Source: Thuidium tamariscinum
Taxonomy: Eukaryota; Streptophyta; Bryopsida; Hypnales; Thuidiaceae
Length of the DNA: 64,000 nucleotides
Direction: 5' to 3'
Assembly (NCBI GenBank): GCA_947034885.2
Contig: OX344755.2
Span: 21,645,052-21,709,051, forward strand
Position numbers and translations under genes: made by a program. Shown one piece after another: positions 1 through 13,571 of the stretch. Numbering within the stretch: position 1 is the first letter of the stretch; the number at the start of each line of letters is the position of its first letter. The notes under the pieces are model-generated. The model was given only the letters and a program-made list of their open reading frames with translations, had not been told where the DNA came from and did no database searches.

Positions 1-2981
1 CGAAAAGCATTCAACTCAGAACAATCCAGAAGCTTGCTTTCTTGAATATAGAAACAAGAAAAACAATGACATACAAACAGATCATACATGCACAGACCTC
101 ATAACCCCAATTTTTGATAAATGAGCAACACACCTCGATCCACAAGCTCTTCCCAATTCTCTCATTCAGTACCTCTCTCTTGAAGATTTTGCATCCACCC
201 TGGGCAATAAATTTCACAAATCATGAGATGCATATTCCTACATCAAGATAATAACATTAAAACACCAGACCAAGATGTTAACAGAACATATTGCACACTT
301 TAGGGTGATCTTGCACTCACCAAAAGGAATCTCTTTTGATATCTTTTGCTTGATCTCCATGCCTAGAATGAGGCCTTGATCACGGAGCCCAATCTTCAAC
401 TTATCCAAGTCAGTGGCAATGTGGTTTGCTCGTTTCTGCAGTACAAGCAAGTACAGGAGCGTGATGAATTCATATAAAGTCTTCAATGCCAACTACATTT
501 TGTTACAAACAGCCGATGAAAGGCCATGTAAGACTCATTTTGTGCTCACAAATATACCCTACGATGACAGAGACCAGCAGAATGTAGCATTTCGCTCATC
601 AGCTTTCAGAGCCTACAAAAGAAGAACTAGCAAGCACAACATGATAAGTACCAAAAGAAGAGCGTTGGGGTCGCTACCATGTTCCATCTCGAAAAGCACA
701 TCTAGAAGCTCAATCCTCTTCTCCTGCAATAAAATAGAAGAGTCTCAACCAGTAAGAAAGACTCGTTGTACAGAAAGCACATGTAGTCGGCACAAAATCT
801 CTCTTAAAGAAAGTCACAGTGAAGTGTATGGTTCGACGCTGGTCATCTACATAGAGAGCTTAGTTGACCTTATGCAACGAACCTGAACATCTCGAAGATT
901 TGCATTCTCGATAGCCAACTGAACAGTCACTTTTGCTGCAGCCTTGAACTTCTCATCATGTTTCTTTGCCAATGAATCCACCTGCATAGAGAAGGCTTGA
1001 GTAATGAACGAATGAGATAGCAAGCTATATTTCTAATCATAAACAAACGAGAAAAAAACGAAATCAATCTAAGAGGAGGAAAACTGTGATTATATTAGAT
1101 GAGACAGGCATGAAACACAGAATGCAAAACAGGTTCAAAAGCATAAGTGGAAAAACCTCTTGTTTGTTCACAGCAGCTCTCTCTGATATCTCAGACAGCT
1201 TATTATCACAACGGCTTTTACACAAAACTTGGTAAGTTCACAAGGATTATTCATTTGTTATACTTGAAGAATTAAACTTTGAATCAAAAGGTGAGAAAAG
1301 AACGATAATGTTTTATTGACTACACAATATCTTCCAAGCCCAGAGAAGCCTTCAACATAAGATGCTATATGATAATATGAGAGGCTTACAATTTCTTGAA
1401 GCTCAGTGCGATAGTAAGCTGACTTCTCTCTGTGATGCATCACTTGATTATCTACAGTGACCTGCAGCATGACACTCATTACGGTTAGAACAAGCCATGG
1501 GACTCCTGGGCTATTACAACTCATTTTCAAATCAGCAAAATGCGAATAAAGAGCATTTGACTTCCACCAATCCGTCAAGTGTCCTGAAAAATAAAAAATT
1601 AATCAAGAATCAATTTCATCAAACAACCACCAGACCATCTCAAAGTCTGGCCCTTGAAACATAGCTTTCTAAGACATACTTTTGTTTGCAAAGTTGTCTC
1701 GCTCACTCGGTATGGCGTCCGGAGAAGACTTAGTAGGCATGGAAATCAGAGTTTCTCTATCAGGCTGCTTCTTTTTATTCAAAAGGTTGAATTCACCAAA
1801 AGCGTTGTTGGGGCTATCAGCACCAGTTGAGCCACTAGAAGTTAAACTTTGGAGATGCATCTGTCCTACCGGTGTCGTCAACAGTGTAGGACGTATTGGA
1901 ATAGGACCGAGCATTTCGTTATGGAGAATGCCTGGTGGAAGTACTGGAGGAGGGGATCGACCCTCCCTGAAGCGCTCCATGAGATATAGAGCTGTGCAAA
2001 ACTCACATAATGGGAGCATGCTTTCACCATCTTCGTCAGAAAGATTCCAAACCTGCTTGAGCACCTCTGAGTCCACAACAAACGCAAAGAGAGTATGAGC
2101 ACAAGGATAGTTTTATCTTTTTCATCAAGAAAAAGTAACGTGCAAGGTTTTCTTCGTAGCGAATAGTACATCAGAGAATAACACAAAGGATTGTCAATAA
2201 CATACAGCTGATACAGTTCATAGACTGACTGCGTAACAGGAGTACAATTGTCAACAATTCACACTGAAAAACTCACATATATGCAACATGCTGATGGCAG
2301 TAACTTCTACTACATCAGAGAAACGAGGTAGTAGGTCAGTCAAACTACCTCTCGGCAATTCTCAACTGAGAAAGAGAGTTCGAGCTTGCTCTCCTTTGAT
2401 CTTCCCATCATGGTCGGTGTCTGCCCTGCTGAACACACGTGTATACCGCTAAACATCACTGGAACTCATTCGCGGCCAAGGAGGGGTTATCGCTGATCCA
2501 CTTACAGGCCGTGTACTATATCCAGAACCCAAATCTCGTGCGTGTGAAACTCCGGAAGGTTTAGCCGTTGAACTGGATGAAGAAGACGGCAGGGTGGTTG
2601 GGACTAGCGCCGTGGGTCTAATGGAATCTGTCCTGCAACATCAAAATGTGCGCTTGCGAGTTCTGTTAAGGCAATCATAAGGTGGTAACTGAAAGAACGA
2701 AGCACAACAAAGATTGGGAACCATACTCTTAGAGTCAAGCACTTTCCACATAGAAGGTGCTCCCTAAAACCTTCCCAATCACTCAATAATTATGCGTCAA
2801 ATAAAGAGAAACGCAAGAAAAGAAGAAGGTTTTGTAAACCTGAGAGACCCTCCAAAGGATTGCATTTCAGGCGTAGATCTCGACTGTGAAGGAAGGCCAG
2901 CCCCAGCGGGTCTTGTGGGTGTTGCCATTCCATAAAGATCCCCAGACCCTTGCCCAACTTTGAGCCCTCCAGTGCCCGCTG
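1..2981 (-). pseudogene. AtEH/Pan1-like EH-domain protein, decayed 3' part
   Basis: Plant EH-domain proteins of this class (AtEH1/Pan1, AtEH2/Pan1) belong to the TPLATE endocytic complex at the plasma membrane. Read on the minus strand, exons follow the family order: a linker with MATPTRPAG (2840-2981); a linker running into the second EH domain with the EF-hand DTDHDGKIKGEQAR (about 2348-2630); VLKQVW and EFCTALYLMERFREGR plus a proline-rich tail (about 1680-2068); then coiled-coil exons near 1388-1462, 1157-1223 (CKSRCDN), 886-981 (SLAKKHDEKF), 690-727 and 314-425; and an exon with NWEEL near 110-205. Introns are short with GT-AG ends. Three in-frame stops occur: TAG at 2449-2451 where the family has Q, TGA at 2362-2364 where it has W, and TGA at 162-164. 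The first EH domain was not found upstream. Exon matches are from memory of the family, so boundaries are approximate. A working gene would need those stops to be assembly errors. Confidence 0.8.
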
Positions 2982-4594
2982 TTTTGAAATTCATCAACGC
3001 ACAAAAATTGTTTAAAACATGACTGCATGAGTTCCGAGAGCAGAAGAAAATTGATGTCCTAACAAAATAAGCTGAAAGTGAGAAGGCACTCCTGAAACCA
3101 ATCACAAGATACAACGGACTGAGAATGTAGCATCTCGTAACATGACAAGCATGAACCATTACTTGACACGGACTAATGCAAATATTTCCAGAATATTCAG
3201 ATGTCTTGAGTGATGTGTACAATTGATCATCTAACAGAAAGCCTTCCTAATACAACACACTGGAAACATGGTTTTCAGTAAAATTAGACTCTCCCCCCTC
3301 CCCTGCCCTCCTACCCTCCAAAGCAAAATTCAAATGAAGTCAAAATTAATGGATTCTTTAGCTCTCTTCCTTGCTGCCCAAGAATTGACAGTCATTCCCA
3401 GCTCAGCAAGCACCTTGTCATTACGAGCACTCGACGTCACCGTCAGCAAAGATACTGACCTTTCCATTGAGAAAAGGAATGTAGCGCGCGAGAGCGTCTG
3501 TGCGCTCTGGAACCCAAAAGTACGATGGCGGCATGGAAAGCCAGCTAGAACCCACGGAGTTAGCTTTTAACCGGTAAACCATCACCGAGCTAGGGAGCGA
3601 GGACAATGATTGAGGGGCTAACTAACTTAGTCCCAATAGATGGATTTTGATTTAAATATTCCCCTGAACATGCACGAGAACAACCGAAGCACCCCGGGCA
3701 TCCTGCGCATCAATACCTTCATCGACCGCTTCTTTCTGCTTGTCGCCATGGACAAGGGTCGGAAGAGAAAAGAAGCTGTAATACTCCAACAATATGTCTA
3801 GCTCACTTAAAGCTCCTCATGTCCTGGGGCTGAGAATGAAACTTCGTAATTCAATTTCTCCCGACTCGATGCTGCCAGTTGCATCTACGCATCAAATGCA
3901 GCTGATGAGAAGGATATGCAGTATACTAGCCTAGAATCATTATTAGCAACGACCAGATAAAATTCTGGGGTAGTACACAGCTTGCGTCCTTTCCTATGTA
4001 GTACAAGAAGAATCTAGAGGGCTATAATATTAGAGAATTGAGACAGTATAAAACCAATTCATTCCGCTTTCAAGCATGCAATCGCAGTCAGGTGAGTTCA
4101 GACGAGATTCAAGGAAGCAAATAATTCAGAAATAAACCACACCCGCCCCTGCACACTCAAGATTACGCACAAATTGAATCCGCATTCCTTTCGTTAGCCA
4201 ATTGGTCACTGATTCCAAAACTGTCCAGGTAGTTCTTTCAGAATGTCATAACTGAGGTCCGGAAAGTCATAGCTAAGGTCGAGGAAGTCATAGCTAAGCT
4301 CAGATGGTGGCTCCAGCAAGCGAAGACGCAAGAGTCGATCAAGGATTAAAAGAACAAAAACAAAGAAAACTGACTGGAAAAGATAACATGAACTCAACAA
4401 GGTGCATAAAAAGAATCTGAATTCCTTTTCTTGGATCACTATTCATAGATTCAATCAAATGCTAATTAAGTAGATTTCCCTAAAGCACAGACCCTAACAT
4501 AATCAAGTGATGAGAATCGGGATACACTGCCCTAACACAGCATCTCCAAGTGTAATTCTACCTGAAGAGACGACTGTAAAAACTAGCCTCGTAC
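2982..4594. other. non-coding interval between two host gene remnants
   Basis: No exon is recognised on either strand. Short open stretches exist (minus 3421-3606, plus 3268-3570) but match nothing I know. The first EH domain of the neighbouring gene and the later exons of the ERD7-like gene would be expected hereabouts, and neither is recognisable. Confidence 0.5.
4243..4305. repeat. three-copy 21-bp tandem repeat
   Basis: Three adjacent copies of a unit close to GTCATAGCTAAGGTCCGGAAA lie here. The length is a multiple of three. On the minus strand the array reads as repeated LSYDF-D residues inside a short open frame (4206-4439), which may be an exon remnant or chance. Confidence 0.6.
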
Positions 4595-4870
4595 CTCCGA
4601 AGTGCGTGGCACAATAGGAATGGAGAACACATGGTGAATGGGATCCAGCTTCACCACCTACTCGTCACTCATCAACGGCCTTCGCAACCCTTCCCCCACT
4701 CGCACCAGCGCCACGATCCCTTGATTCTGCTCGTCGATGCATACCACCGAGAACTCGCCCGCACCCAGCAATACGCTCTCCTGGTCGTCCACTAGGTGGA
4801 CGACGGCGCCCGCAATCGTCTCCAAGCCCCTCCACTCCTCCAGCCCCTTCTTGAGGAGGGTTTCCACCAT
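4595..4870 (-). pseudogene. ERD7-like senescence/dehydration-associated protein, first exon
   Basis: The minus-strand reading has the opening of the plant senescence-domain family: ETIAGAVVHLVDDQESVLLG, then GEFSV, VALVRVGEGL, PLMSDE, VVKLDPIHHVFSIPIVP. This matches the N-terminal region of ERD7-type proteins, which bind membranes or lipids and respond to dehydration and cold. The exon closes at a plausible donor (GAG followed by GTACGA on the minus strand at 4594). An in-frame TAG at 4658-4660 splits PLMSDE from VVKLD, at a place where the family reads straight through. Later exons with the senescence domain proper were not found. The start is placed at the methionine encoded at 4868-4870; an upstream overlapping frame has no family resemblance. 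Confidence 0.7.
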
Positions 4871-4892
4871 CCGCCGTAATGTAAGGATTCAC

Positions 4893-7800
4893 CCTAAGAT
4901 TGCTACTCCCACCACCATGTCCTCTCGGCGCTGCAGCCGTCTACATCGGATTGGTGTTCTAAGAAATCTCGAAGGGGCTTTGAGAACGACTGTTGAAGCT
5001 TGGGTGGTTCACGTAAGGGTTCTAATCGCCTCGAGCCCTCGACCCCCCATTTCTCTCTCTCTCAAAAGTGTTGCCTCAATTCCGCAGTGGAACTCTCGAA
5101 AGAGAAAAAACAAATCACCAACTCCACCTGTAGGACTCACTGAAGCTGTGCGAGAAATTGCTTCCACGTCGTCACTCTCTAATTTCATCAAGCTCAATAA
5201 ATGGCACCTTCTATCTTCCAATTGAAGCCAAAATTTTCCTAACGACTCGGAGAATTGCCGGTACAGTATTTGCAGCCATCAATTCCAGCGGAATCATAGC
5301 ATGGTGAGCAGACCCACATCCATAATAAGAGCAAGTATCTTCCCTTGGGCTTTCAGCACAGCCTATTTCAAGGAAAAAGCCACATATCATTCACATGCAC
5401 TCAAGCGCAGGTGCTATGGTCCCCAAAGAACTATCTGAAAGCGGCACCTGAATCAACGTATAGGTTAGGGTACCCCACCAAGTCACTCACGTCCGCTTCT
5501 CACTGGCACATTTCATTTAACCCTTGGAGGACAGACCATGGTGACCGGGAATGGCGAGAAATCATCCATTTTGACGGAACCTCTCGTTAAAAAAAATGCC
5601 AACGCACTCGCTGCACGTCGAAGTAACTTCACTTACTGTAGAACAGAGTTTTTTTTTTCATTTCTTGTGAACTGCCAAAGTGGCGATATTTCATTTTATT
5701 GTGGAGCTCCAAATCTCAACATTCATCTATATATTGGATAGAAAATATTTAGTATTTAGTATGTTCTTTAATAAAGTCATTTTGCTTTTTTGAGATTTAG
5801 GGAACATTTTTACATGGTTGTTCTCTAATTTTGTTTTTCTCGCAATTTCATCATGATCTTGTTATTGCACCATACAAAATCATCACTTGTCAAAAGTGGA
5901 TAAAAAATGTATACCAAGTCATTCTTGACATACAGTTTAATTTTCTTGGTAAAACAATCTCACCGTTTGGATTAGTTCATTTTAATTCCATCTTAAAGAT
6001 ATATTAATAATTTAGATTGTCCTTCTATCTTGTATCTACTTCTATTTAACAATTTCTTAAGGAACAAAAATTAAGTTTTTTCATACTTTTGTTTTTTTCC
6101 TAAACTCTCAATTCAATTATATACCATGAAGATTTAAAGCTCAAAACTGTATAGTGCAAAAAATAAAATTAAGAAGATTCAAAGTCAAATAATCCAATCC
6201 TGCAATGTATTGAAAATTTTCTTTTTTTAAAATTTAAATGCAAATATCTTGTAATTTGTGCAATCAAAATTCATGAAATTTTTTCCATACACTTCCGTAC
6301 TATTTAGGTATAAGATCCTATAGTTAGATGTGCAAAAAAATAGTTTTCAAATTTTGTTAACTCTTTGCTATAAAAAAAAGCAGTTTTAAGTGTATTTTTT
6401 GCAGATAAAGGCCTTGGTCCTATAGGGGCTAAATTCAAAAAATACTAATATGTCTTGAACTAAATTCAATGAAGATGAAGATAATCATTCTTTAATACAA
6501 GAAAAGATTGTTTCATCATCTACATTCTTACATTGAAATGGTAGTTGCATAGACTAATCAAATGTCTAAATAAGTGATCACTAGAAAAAATTTAGACCTA
6601 AATTAGCACTAGGACTAGTTCTTCTCAAATCATTATCATTTATAAATAGCAAATTTGATAAGTTTTCAAATAGAGTTTTATATTTTATCTATTAATAAGA
6701 GATGTTTAGATTAAATTTTTTCACAATGTATGAATCTATAAACTAAATTCTTATTAAAAGATAAAAGGTAGGATATATTCTTTAATACAATATATATTAC
6801 TATCAATTGGTGGAATTTGCATTTGCACTTTTTTGAACAAATGGTGCAATTTAATTCATACTAATTTGTCATGGTGCAATTATTCCTTTAAACTAATTGA
6901 CAAGGTTGCATTAATTTGAGTTATAGATATTCATATGTACTTTGTACATAGCTAGTCAAATCCTATTCACAGAATTGTTAAAGGTAAAAGTTATAAAAGG
7001 ATTTAGATTAGATAGAATTTAGAAATAAAAATGTTGTTAAGTTTTTTTGAGACCTCTACATTTAGATTATATTCATAAAATTAAAGACAAATGTGTAGCT
7101 ATTTATCGTAATATAATTGTTGGTCTCTTCTACTATTTTAAATCATTACATGTTTTTTAGAGGCTTCTAAGAAATTTGTAGATCCCCAACTATGGGAACA
7201 TTGTAGAAATGTTGGGAATGTTGTAGAGAACTCTAGGAACTTTGCCATGAAAGTAAGTTCATGAGGGCAAGAGATTGCCAAGTCATATAATATTTATTAA
7301 CAAATTTTTAATTAAATATTATTTAATAATTTTAAACTAAAATTTTTTTAAATCAATTTTCAAAATTTTAAAACTTTCTCAAATTTTGGAAAGTAAATTT
7401 TTTTTTAATTCAAAAATTTAGACCAATTCAAGGTATAGAATTTTTGGGAGGAAACAACTATGAAATAGTCTCCTAAAGGTCTGGAAAAACATATAATGCT
7501 TTATAAATGTTGAAAATTCTTCTACAAAATAATTAGTATCCAACTTACTTTTTGGTCTTATGTGTTGTTCTTTCAAGTCAACCATTCTATTGGTGTTAGA
7601 CCTAGGTGTCTTTTTTAAAGATTATCAATGATGGATAAAACTTAATTTTCTTTACACATGTTGTTAAAAATGATATTAGCAAAGTGAATGATATATAAAA
7701 TGGTATCTATATCAAATTGTGTATCTAATGTTTATGGATTTTCTAAACTTCCTTGTTAATTTGCCTCTTCTTTGTAGTTTAAGGATTCAAGTTTTCCAAG

Positions 7801-8891
7801 AACATTTGTTGCATTGCCTCTTTATTGAAATCCCCTAACTCATTTTTCCTAGTATCAAGTTCTCATTGGGGCTACTTTCCTTCTACTTAAAATTTATAAA
7901 AGATATAATTGTCTTCCTTCAAAGACATGTTAGTATTAAAACCGAACTTCAAATTTCATTCCTTTCACTAGACACTAATAAAAGAGAAAAGGCTAACAAC
8001 TATTATCAATTTCTAATTCATATTTTGCCTCTACCATGTCCAAGCATTCCAAGCCTTCAATGGCCAACCTTAAAGCAATTTCCACCTTATCTAAAACACA
8101 CCTACCTCAAAGAACCTAAACGTTAGCTTCAAATTTAAAATGGCTTGAGATTAAAATATGCCGACTATTTCAATATGAAAGGAATAGCTACATATTCACC
8201 TTTCATTTTATATATTGGTCAATTGGTTGCTTAGTGTCCTACATTCTCCACCTCTTTCTTGTAGAATTCACAACTTCTCACCTCTCCTTCAAATTCAATC
8301 CGGGTGAATTGGCCCCCTCTCTCATCTCCTCCAATTTATTCCAAGAATGTAAGTAAAAATAAAAGCCCCCTATTTTGTGTTTGATTAATTTCCCTCTTAC
8401 ACCCCTCCACGTTAATTTGAGGCTAGTGATTGCAATTATGAATTCAAAATTTGCAAATTTTATCATGCATGGAAAATAAAAAATTTCAGGGTTTTCGGAG
8501 GGGTCAGTCAGGGGGTCAGTTCACCCCAGTGTCAAATCCTGACCCCGTACGTGATCTACCAAAACAAATTTAAAAAGAAGGATGGAAACCTTGCACTAAT
8601 AATCCAGAGTCAAGAGCTTCCATCATCTCAACTTCAATGCATTTTTTCAATGGAATTTGCCTGCCCATATGTTTCAAATATATATTTTTAAAATTTAATT
8701 AAAAAAATTTAATAGTATTTTCCCTCTTGCTGGTTGCGAACAGATGAAGCATACAACTCACCCCGGTTGCATCTATTCTTAGTAGTGCGACAAGCCGATA
8801 TTGAAGGCCGTTTTGCCCCCCATTTCTATCCCTGCGGAAAATGCAGGAACATTTCATTTGCAACGCACATAACATTCAGTAGCATTGGATG
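4893..8891. other. AT-rich intergenic DNA
   Basis: Positions 4893-5600 are of mixed composition with short open frames on both strands (plus 4737-5225, minus 5009-5221) that I do not recognise. From about 5600 the DNA is strongly AT-rich with long A and T runs and no supported exon. Positions 6215-6330 hold a reverse-orientation copy of the roughly 100-bp core motif shared with the large elements further right (see the 0.95-kb repeat entries), so part of this interval is old mobile-element debris. Confidence 0.6.
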
Positions 8892-9025
8892 ACTCTGCCT
8901 TCTGAAGGATGTGGAATATTCCACACCCGAACAGTGTTTCATCAGTAACTACTGATGTAAGAAGACATGATTGGCTGTGGGGTGTGGAATATGCCACACC
9001 CTTCACTGTAGAGAAAAGGCAGAGT
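8892..9025. repeat. 134-bp inverted repeat with nested palindromes (MITE-like)
   Basis: The ends ACTCTGCCTT and AAGGCAGAGT are inverted copies. Inside them each arm carries its own palindrome: a perfect 16-mer TGTGGAATATTCCACA at 8910-8925, and GGGTGTGGAATATGCCACACCC-like DNA at 8980-9001. The centre holds a third hairpin, ATCAGT-AACT-ACTGAT, at 8941-8956. The whole could fold as a cruciform with side hairpins. Target-site duplication was not clear, so the call as a miniature transposon is tentative. Confidence 0.6.
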
Positions 9026-9990
9026 TACAATGTGCTACAGAATGTTATGCATGATAAAATTTGTATTTGCAATTCGAGGCCCCAAATTAGTTTGAAGAGG
9101 CATAAAAATTGGAATTAACATGGCACTATTTATTTATTTATCTATCTATGTATTTAATTTAATTTTTACTTTCACCTTCAATTGGGGCTCTGCAATCAGC
9201 TCATCACACTATACGAGAGGGCTCAAAAACAAAGTGAACATTTAGAACTCTCCACTAGGAGGCTATGAAATGGATACTTGATTGTAGGGAAATGGACTCT
9301 TGATTCCATCAAAGTATGATAAGATTTGGTTTATACTTCTTCAATGGATAGTTTAAGAGCCACAATGGGTTCTTTCCTAATTAAGTGGATAGGTATCTAT
9401 TTATTTCATTCAAAATAAAAATTGGTGTTCCTACTACCTTCTTACAAATGGTAAAAAATCTCAAATAATGATTGATGCAAGCATTTGTTTTTTTAGTTTT
9501 AGAAAGGGTCACATTTAGAAACCATCTTTACTACTTTTTACATGTTGCAATGCTAGTTTTTGAACAAAACCATATTTTTTTAAAAACTAAACTTGTGTGG
9601 ATTTCGAAGGCCTACTAATCACAAATAGGGACTTATGCTAGATTTTCATTTGAAAATTCATAAGTAACTTGTAAATGCTCCAAAAATTATGAAATGAAAA
9701 GGTTAGATTCCTCGTTTGTTTCTCTTCGACTGAAAAATGAGCAAACCAAAAATATTACCATCTACAAAAATACATGGTAAAAGTGGATCAGAGCCCTCAA
9801 AATGAGCGGTTTCTGAGCCTCTTGCCTTACTTTACACTCGGTCCCTCACTCGCACACCCTGGTCCACTTGCTACTTGAGTATTGCAATAAATTCGGCAAT
9901 AAATTCTGACTTTTCTACTAAGTTCTAAACCTAGAAAACGACGCAATTTTCAAGAGGGAGCCTGTTCAGGAGTATTGGTGTTCACCCCCA
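9026..9990. other. AT-rich intergenic DNA
   Basis: I see no exon, RNA gene or clear repeat. A short ATTTATTTATCTATC-like simple stretch lies near 9130-9160. Confidence 0.5.
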
Positions 9991-12900
9991 GCTTCAAATT
10001 CTTGCCCAGGAAACTCGCCGCGAGACCCTCCAGGTTGGGCACGAGGCAGATGGTCCTGACAATCAACTCTGTCCATCAAAGATCTGAAGATACACAAGAA
10101 GAAGAGGGCCTTGACCACGAGACGAGCGAAGCAGGCGAAGGAGCGACGCTATAGCAACACCAAGTGGCGGATAACAGCGCAAAAGAGGAGATCATTAACC
10201 TAGCAGATCCGCACAACAGGCATTCAAGCTCCACAGAAGACTCGAGCAGATCGGCCCCGAACTCCAACGAAGACAATTTCACACGAGCAAGGAGAGGGGT
10301 GGGCCACTAAGTTCGATGTCCCTAAGGATTTGTTGGAGGATCGCGTCAGCATGTTGTGCGGCCACCCTTCTCTTTGCTCGTGGGGGACAACAAATCAACC
10401 CCGACATCGAAGATGTTGACATTTCCTTCTCCGACCCCAGGACGATTAACCCCGAAGTGCAGACGACCTTCGAATCGATTTACAGGTCCCTGTCTAGTGA
10501 TTACGTGTTCTTACCAGGTTCCGGTGCTCTCGCTTTTGTTGCTTTTGGTTTCGTTGGTGTTAGGTTTGCCTCTCCGCTGGTTACGCATCGGGTCTGTTTG
10601 TTTGGATGTTTATTCTGGTTGTGTAGTGGCTTGGGGTCAAATGGCTTTCAGGTGCTGTGACGGTGCTCAGCCCCCTCCCTCCCTCCTTGGTCACCCCGCC
10701 CTTGTGGCTTAGTCGTTTCTGTTTCGCCCCTGCCTAATGTGGCTTTGTTGCTTGCCGTTTTGTTCTTTTCAGCCTTGCCTTTCAGGCGTTTGTGTCTCTC
10801 CTCTTCCGCTGACTTCGGGCGTGTACCGCCTTTGGGCGTTTAGGTCAGTAAAACCCACCCTACATGGGTTTCTCTCAGGAGTCTTGGTGTTTTTTCCCTG
10901 GTGCCCCTCCTACTGCATGTTAAGTTACTGTACGTAGACTGTAAATTCGCAGCTTCCTGCCCGTGTGTGGTAAAATCAAGTGACGTTGCAAGTGGCGGTA
11001 TGGCAGGTGGTCGACATCCGTTCTTGTGGTGCTTGGTGTAGCAAGCAGGCAAGCGATGATTTTCAGGAAAGACGGACTTCAATACTGTGGAAGTGAGAGA
11101 AAGGTCAGGGTCAGGTTTGTATGTAGGTTTGTGTGTGTGGGAGTTCCGTCGTCGTTCAAACTGAGATTTTGACTTGGAGCGTCATTAGGCACTGACGGGA
11201 AATAGAAGATGTATGGAGTTGGAAACTCGCAGTTAGTTTGGGGGTTTGGGTTTGGGATTAAGTTGGCATGCTTTAGTGTTTACGCCAAAGAGTTAGCGCA
11301 TGATTCGAGAAGTGGAATTGTTGTGTAGATTACCTTTTTGACTGATGCAGAAGTTGTGAAGGAAGTTATGGGTTATAATTTTGTACTTGTTCATGGTTAT
11401 TACAGTGTTCAGTGGTGAATGGTGGGAAAACTCTTCATTTCTATTTGTGAATGAGTTCATCGGTGCAATTTGATAGAGCGAGAGAGAGATAGTTTGACGA
11501 GACTTGAACGATTTAGGATTTAGGGTTATGCTACGTGAAGCGTGAAGCTCCTGCAAGCTGTATCCCAGGTGCTCAATTCAATCGCGCGTCTTTATGCTTC
11601 AGATGAATTGTGTTGCCGTAAACACAATTAACCTGGGGAAAAAGGAAAGTTACTAAGAGTGTTGGACAGGTTGTATGGTGGCAGAAGCAAGAAGCGTATC
11701 GTAGGGGCTTTGAATTGCAAGTGTTCCATTGCTGATTTCACTTCTCCGCAAGGTACAGACAGTTCATTGGTTTCGACATTGTGGAGAATTGTAGGGAATT
11801 TATTGTCGCATTTGTCAAGATCAGATCTAGTTGTTCTTTTTTTTTTGTTTCTCTATCCACAATGTGAGATGTAAATCTTTGCGTTTCTGTTTCAGTGGAT
11901 TTGTGATGAGATTTTGTCCTAGGACTTTGGCTGAACGGGTTTGCAATGGTTTAGGTTTGGGATTTTAAGATACCACTGTGGAGATGCTACTGTTCGTTTA
12001 GGAGTTTTGGAAGTTGTGTGGATACCAAATGTCAGAGTAGGCCATTGCTGCGTTCTCTCTTCCTGAATTTTTGTGTGTGTAGATCGTGATGATTGTAGTA
12101 TTGAATGTTTTTCTGATATGCACTCCTGTACTAGCAAGATAAGGCAGTGTGAACCGAATTTCACAATCTGGCAGAAGTCCTGCGAGAGACACAGTCGGCC
12201 AACGGCTGGTTCACTTGGTGTCTTTTGCGAGCGCCGAGACCAAATCGCAAAGCACTCACCTCTTAGGTACTTACCTGTCGTTACAAGCCACCCGCCAGAC
12301 ATACACTGTGCCGTATTCTGAACATCTTGATTTGTGCTTTACTATTTTCTAATATTACGTATCAGTTACAATTTGATATCTCATTTGTGGTCACGAGTCT
12401 CGTGTTCTGGAGAGGGCGGTATGGTAAATTGTTTTGAGGTGCAATCTTATTATATAAGATTAGTTTGTACTTTAATGAAGTTGCATATGTTAGACGTAGG
12501 AATAGAAGTAAGGGAACTGATAGGGGATTGATTAGGCGCTAGCAATACTTTTTTATTGAGAATGAGTGAATCACACGGATGCAAGTTCATGAACTCTTCG
12601 CATTGGAGACACTTACTGAGACTTCTTGAAGTTGAGGAGTTCACGTGGTTATCAGATTCAGTGTTGGTGTTATCTATGCTTGGAATGAGCGTTTTATCGC
12701 TTCACAATCTTATTTGTCAGGAAGCTCATTGTTGAATTAATATATCTATAGAGCATGCTTTATTGGAGTTTTCTCGTTGTGGTGGTATGAGAGAATTTGT
12801 GCTTAGGAACATTTGAAGAGGTGAACTGGAATTAGGGTTACTAATTCGGTACTAATCTGTCACAGGCGAAGGTTGAGAGGCGTTTGTGGCGTGCGTGCAT

Positions 12901-13269
12901 TTGTGGTGAAAGGATGGCTAGTGTTCAAGGAGGCGATGAAATTTCCACGATGGAACCTCAAGGTGAGCTTGTAGTTGTACTCAGTTTTGGATTGGAGTGT
13001 GAAATCAAGACGTTTGTAGTTCTTCTCAAAGTTGAGTCTGAATGTGAAATTGAGACTAATCTGGTGGCCTAGTCTGGCGTCTACTTCTGACGTTGACTCG
13101 TTTACTGCTGGTTTCTGCTATGCCTCAAAAGTGTTGCTTCAGTAGAAGGTTACTTTCAAACTATGTAGCAAAACTTTTGCTTGGATTCTTGTATTTCACT
13201 GTGAGGCAAGTGTTTTCGTGTGTATTGGGGAGCTTATCTAGAAGTTCTGCTTGAATTCCATGATTTTAG
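9991..13269 (+). other. possible 5' exons of a plus-strand gene, unrecognised
   Basis: Composition changes at about 9.99 kb from AT-rich to mixed, and the plus strand becomes T/G-rich in the manner of transcribed plant introns. Open stretches bounded by plausible splice signals occur near 10316-10520 (including NPDIEDVDISFSDPRTINPE), 11650-11760, 12170-12300 and 12860-12985 (including CGERMAS). I cannot assign them. The last could be a diverged part of the aspartokinase regulatory region, because AK-HSDH exons follow at 13270, but the match is too weak to call. Confidence 0.3.
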
Positions 13270-13571
13270 GGCAATGTTGTTGGCACTCTGTTGTCAGTTG
13301 GACTTTTGGGTCCCGGTCTGATAGGCAAAACTCTCCTCGACCAATCCGAAGACCAGGTATTTCTATTGTTTTAATTCAGTAGTTTGTCCTCTTTCTTTGA
13401 AATGGACCACACAAATGCTACACATTACCTGTCAACGCTATCCCTTTTTGGTTTCAAGTTTGACGATGTAGTTCATTGATTTCCTCAGGTGGCAACATTG
13501 AAAAAGGAATTCCAAATCGACCTGCGCGTCATGGGAATTATGGGTTCGAAGAAGATTTACCGTGATTACTT
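13270..13571 (+). CDS. bifunctional aspartokinase/homoserine dehydrogenase, two exons
   Basis: AK-HSDH catalyses the first and third steps of the aspartate pathway to threonine, isoleucine and methionine, in plastids. Two phase-0 exons match the start of the homoserine dehydrogenase domain. The first (13270-13356) has VGLLGPGLIGKTLLDQ, the NAD(P)-binding glycine loop. The second (13489-13571) has LKKEFQIDLRVMGIMGSKKI, in the family order. The intron between has GT-AG ends, and a GTAAGT donor follows at 13572. No stop interrupts these exons. The next expected exons (Asp/Ser and catalytic Lys regions) were not found in the following 1.2 kb, and unrelated WASHC4 exons come next. It is therefore best read as a gene fragment or captured piece, not a whole gene. 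Confidence 0.75.

Noticed and set aside
4737-5225. Plus-strand 162-residue frame
   Set aside because: Partly antisense to the ERD7-like exon, with no recognisable domain.
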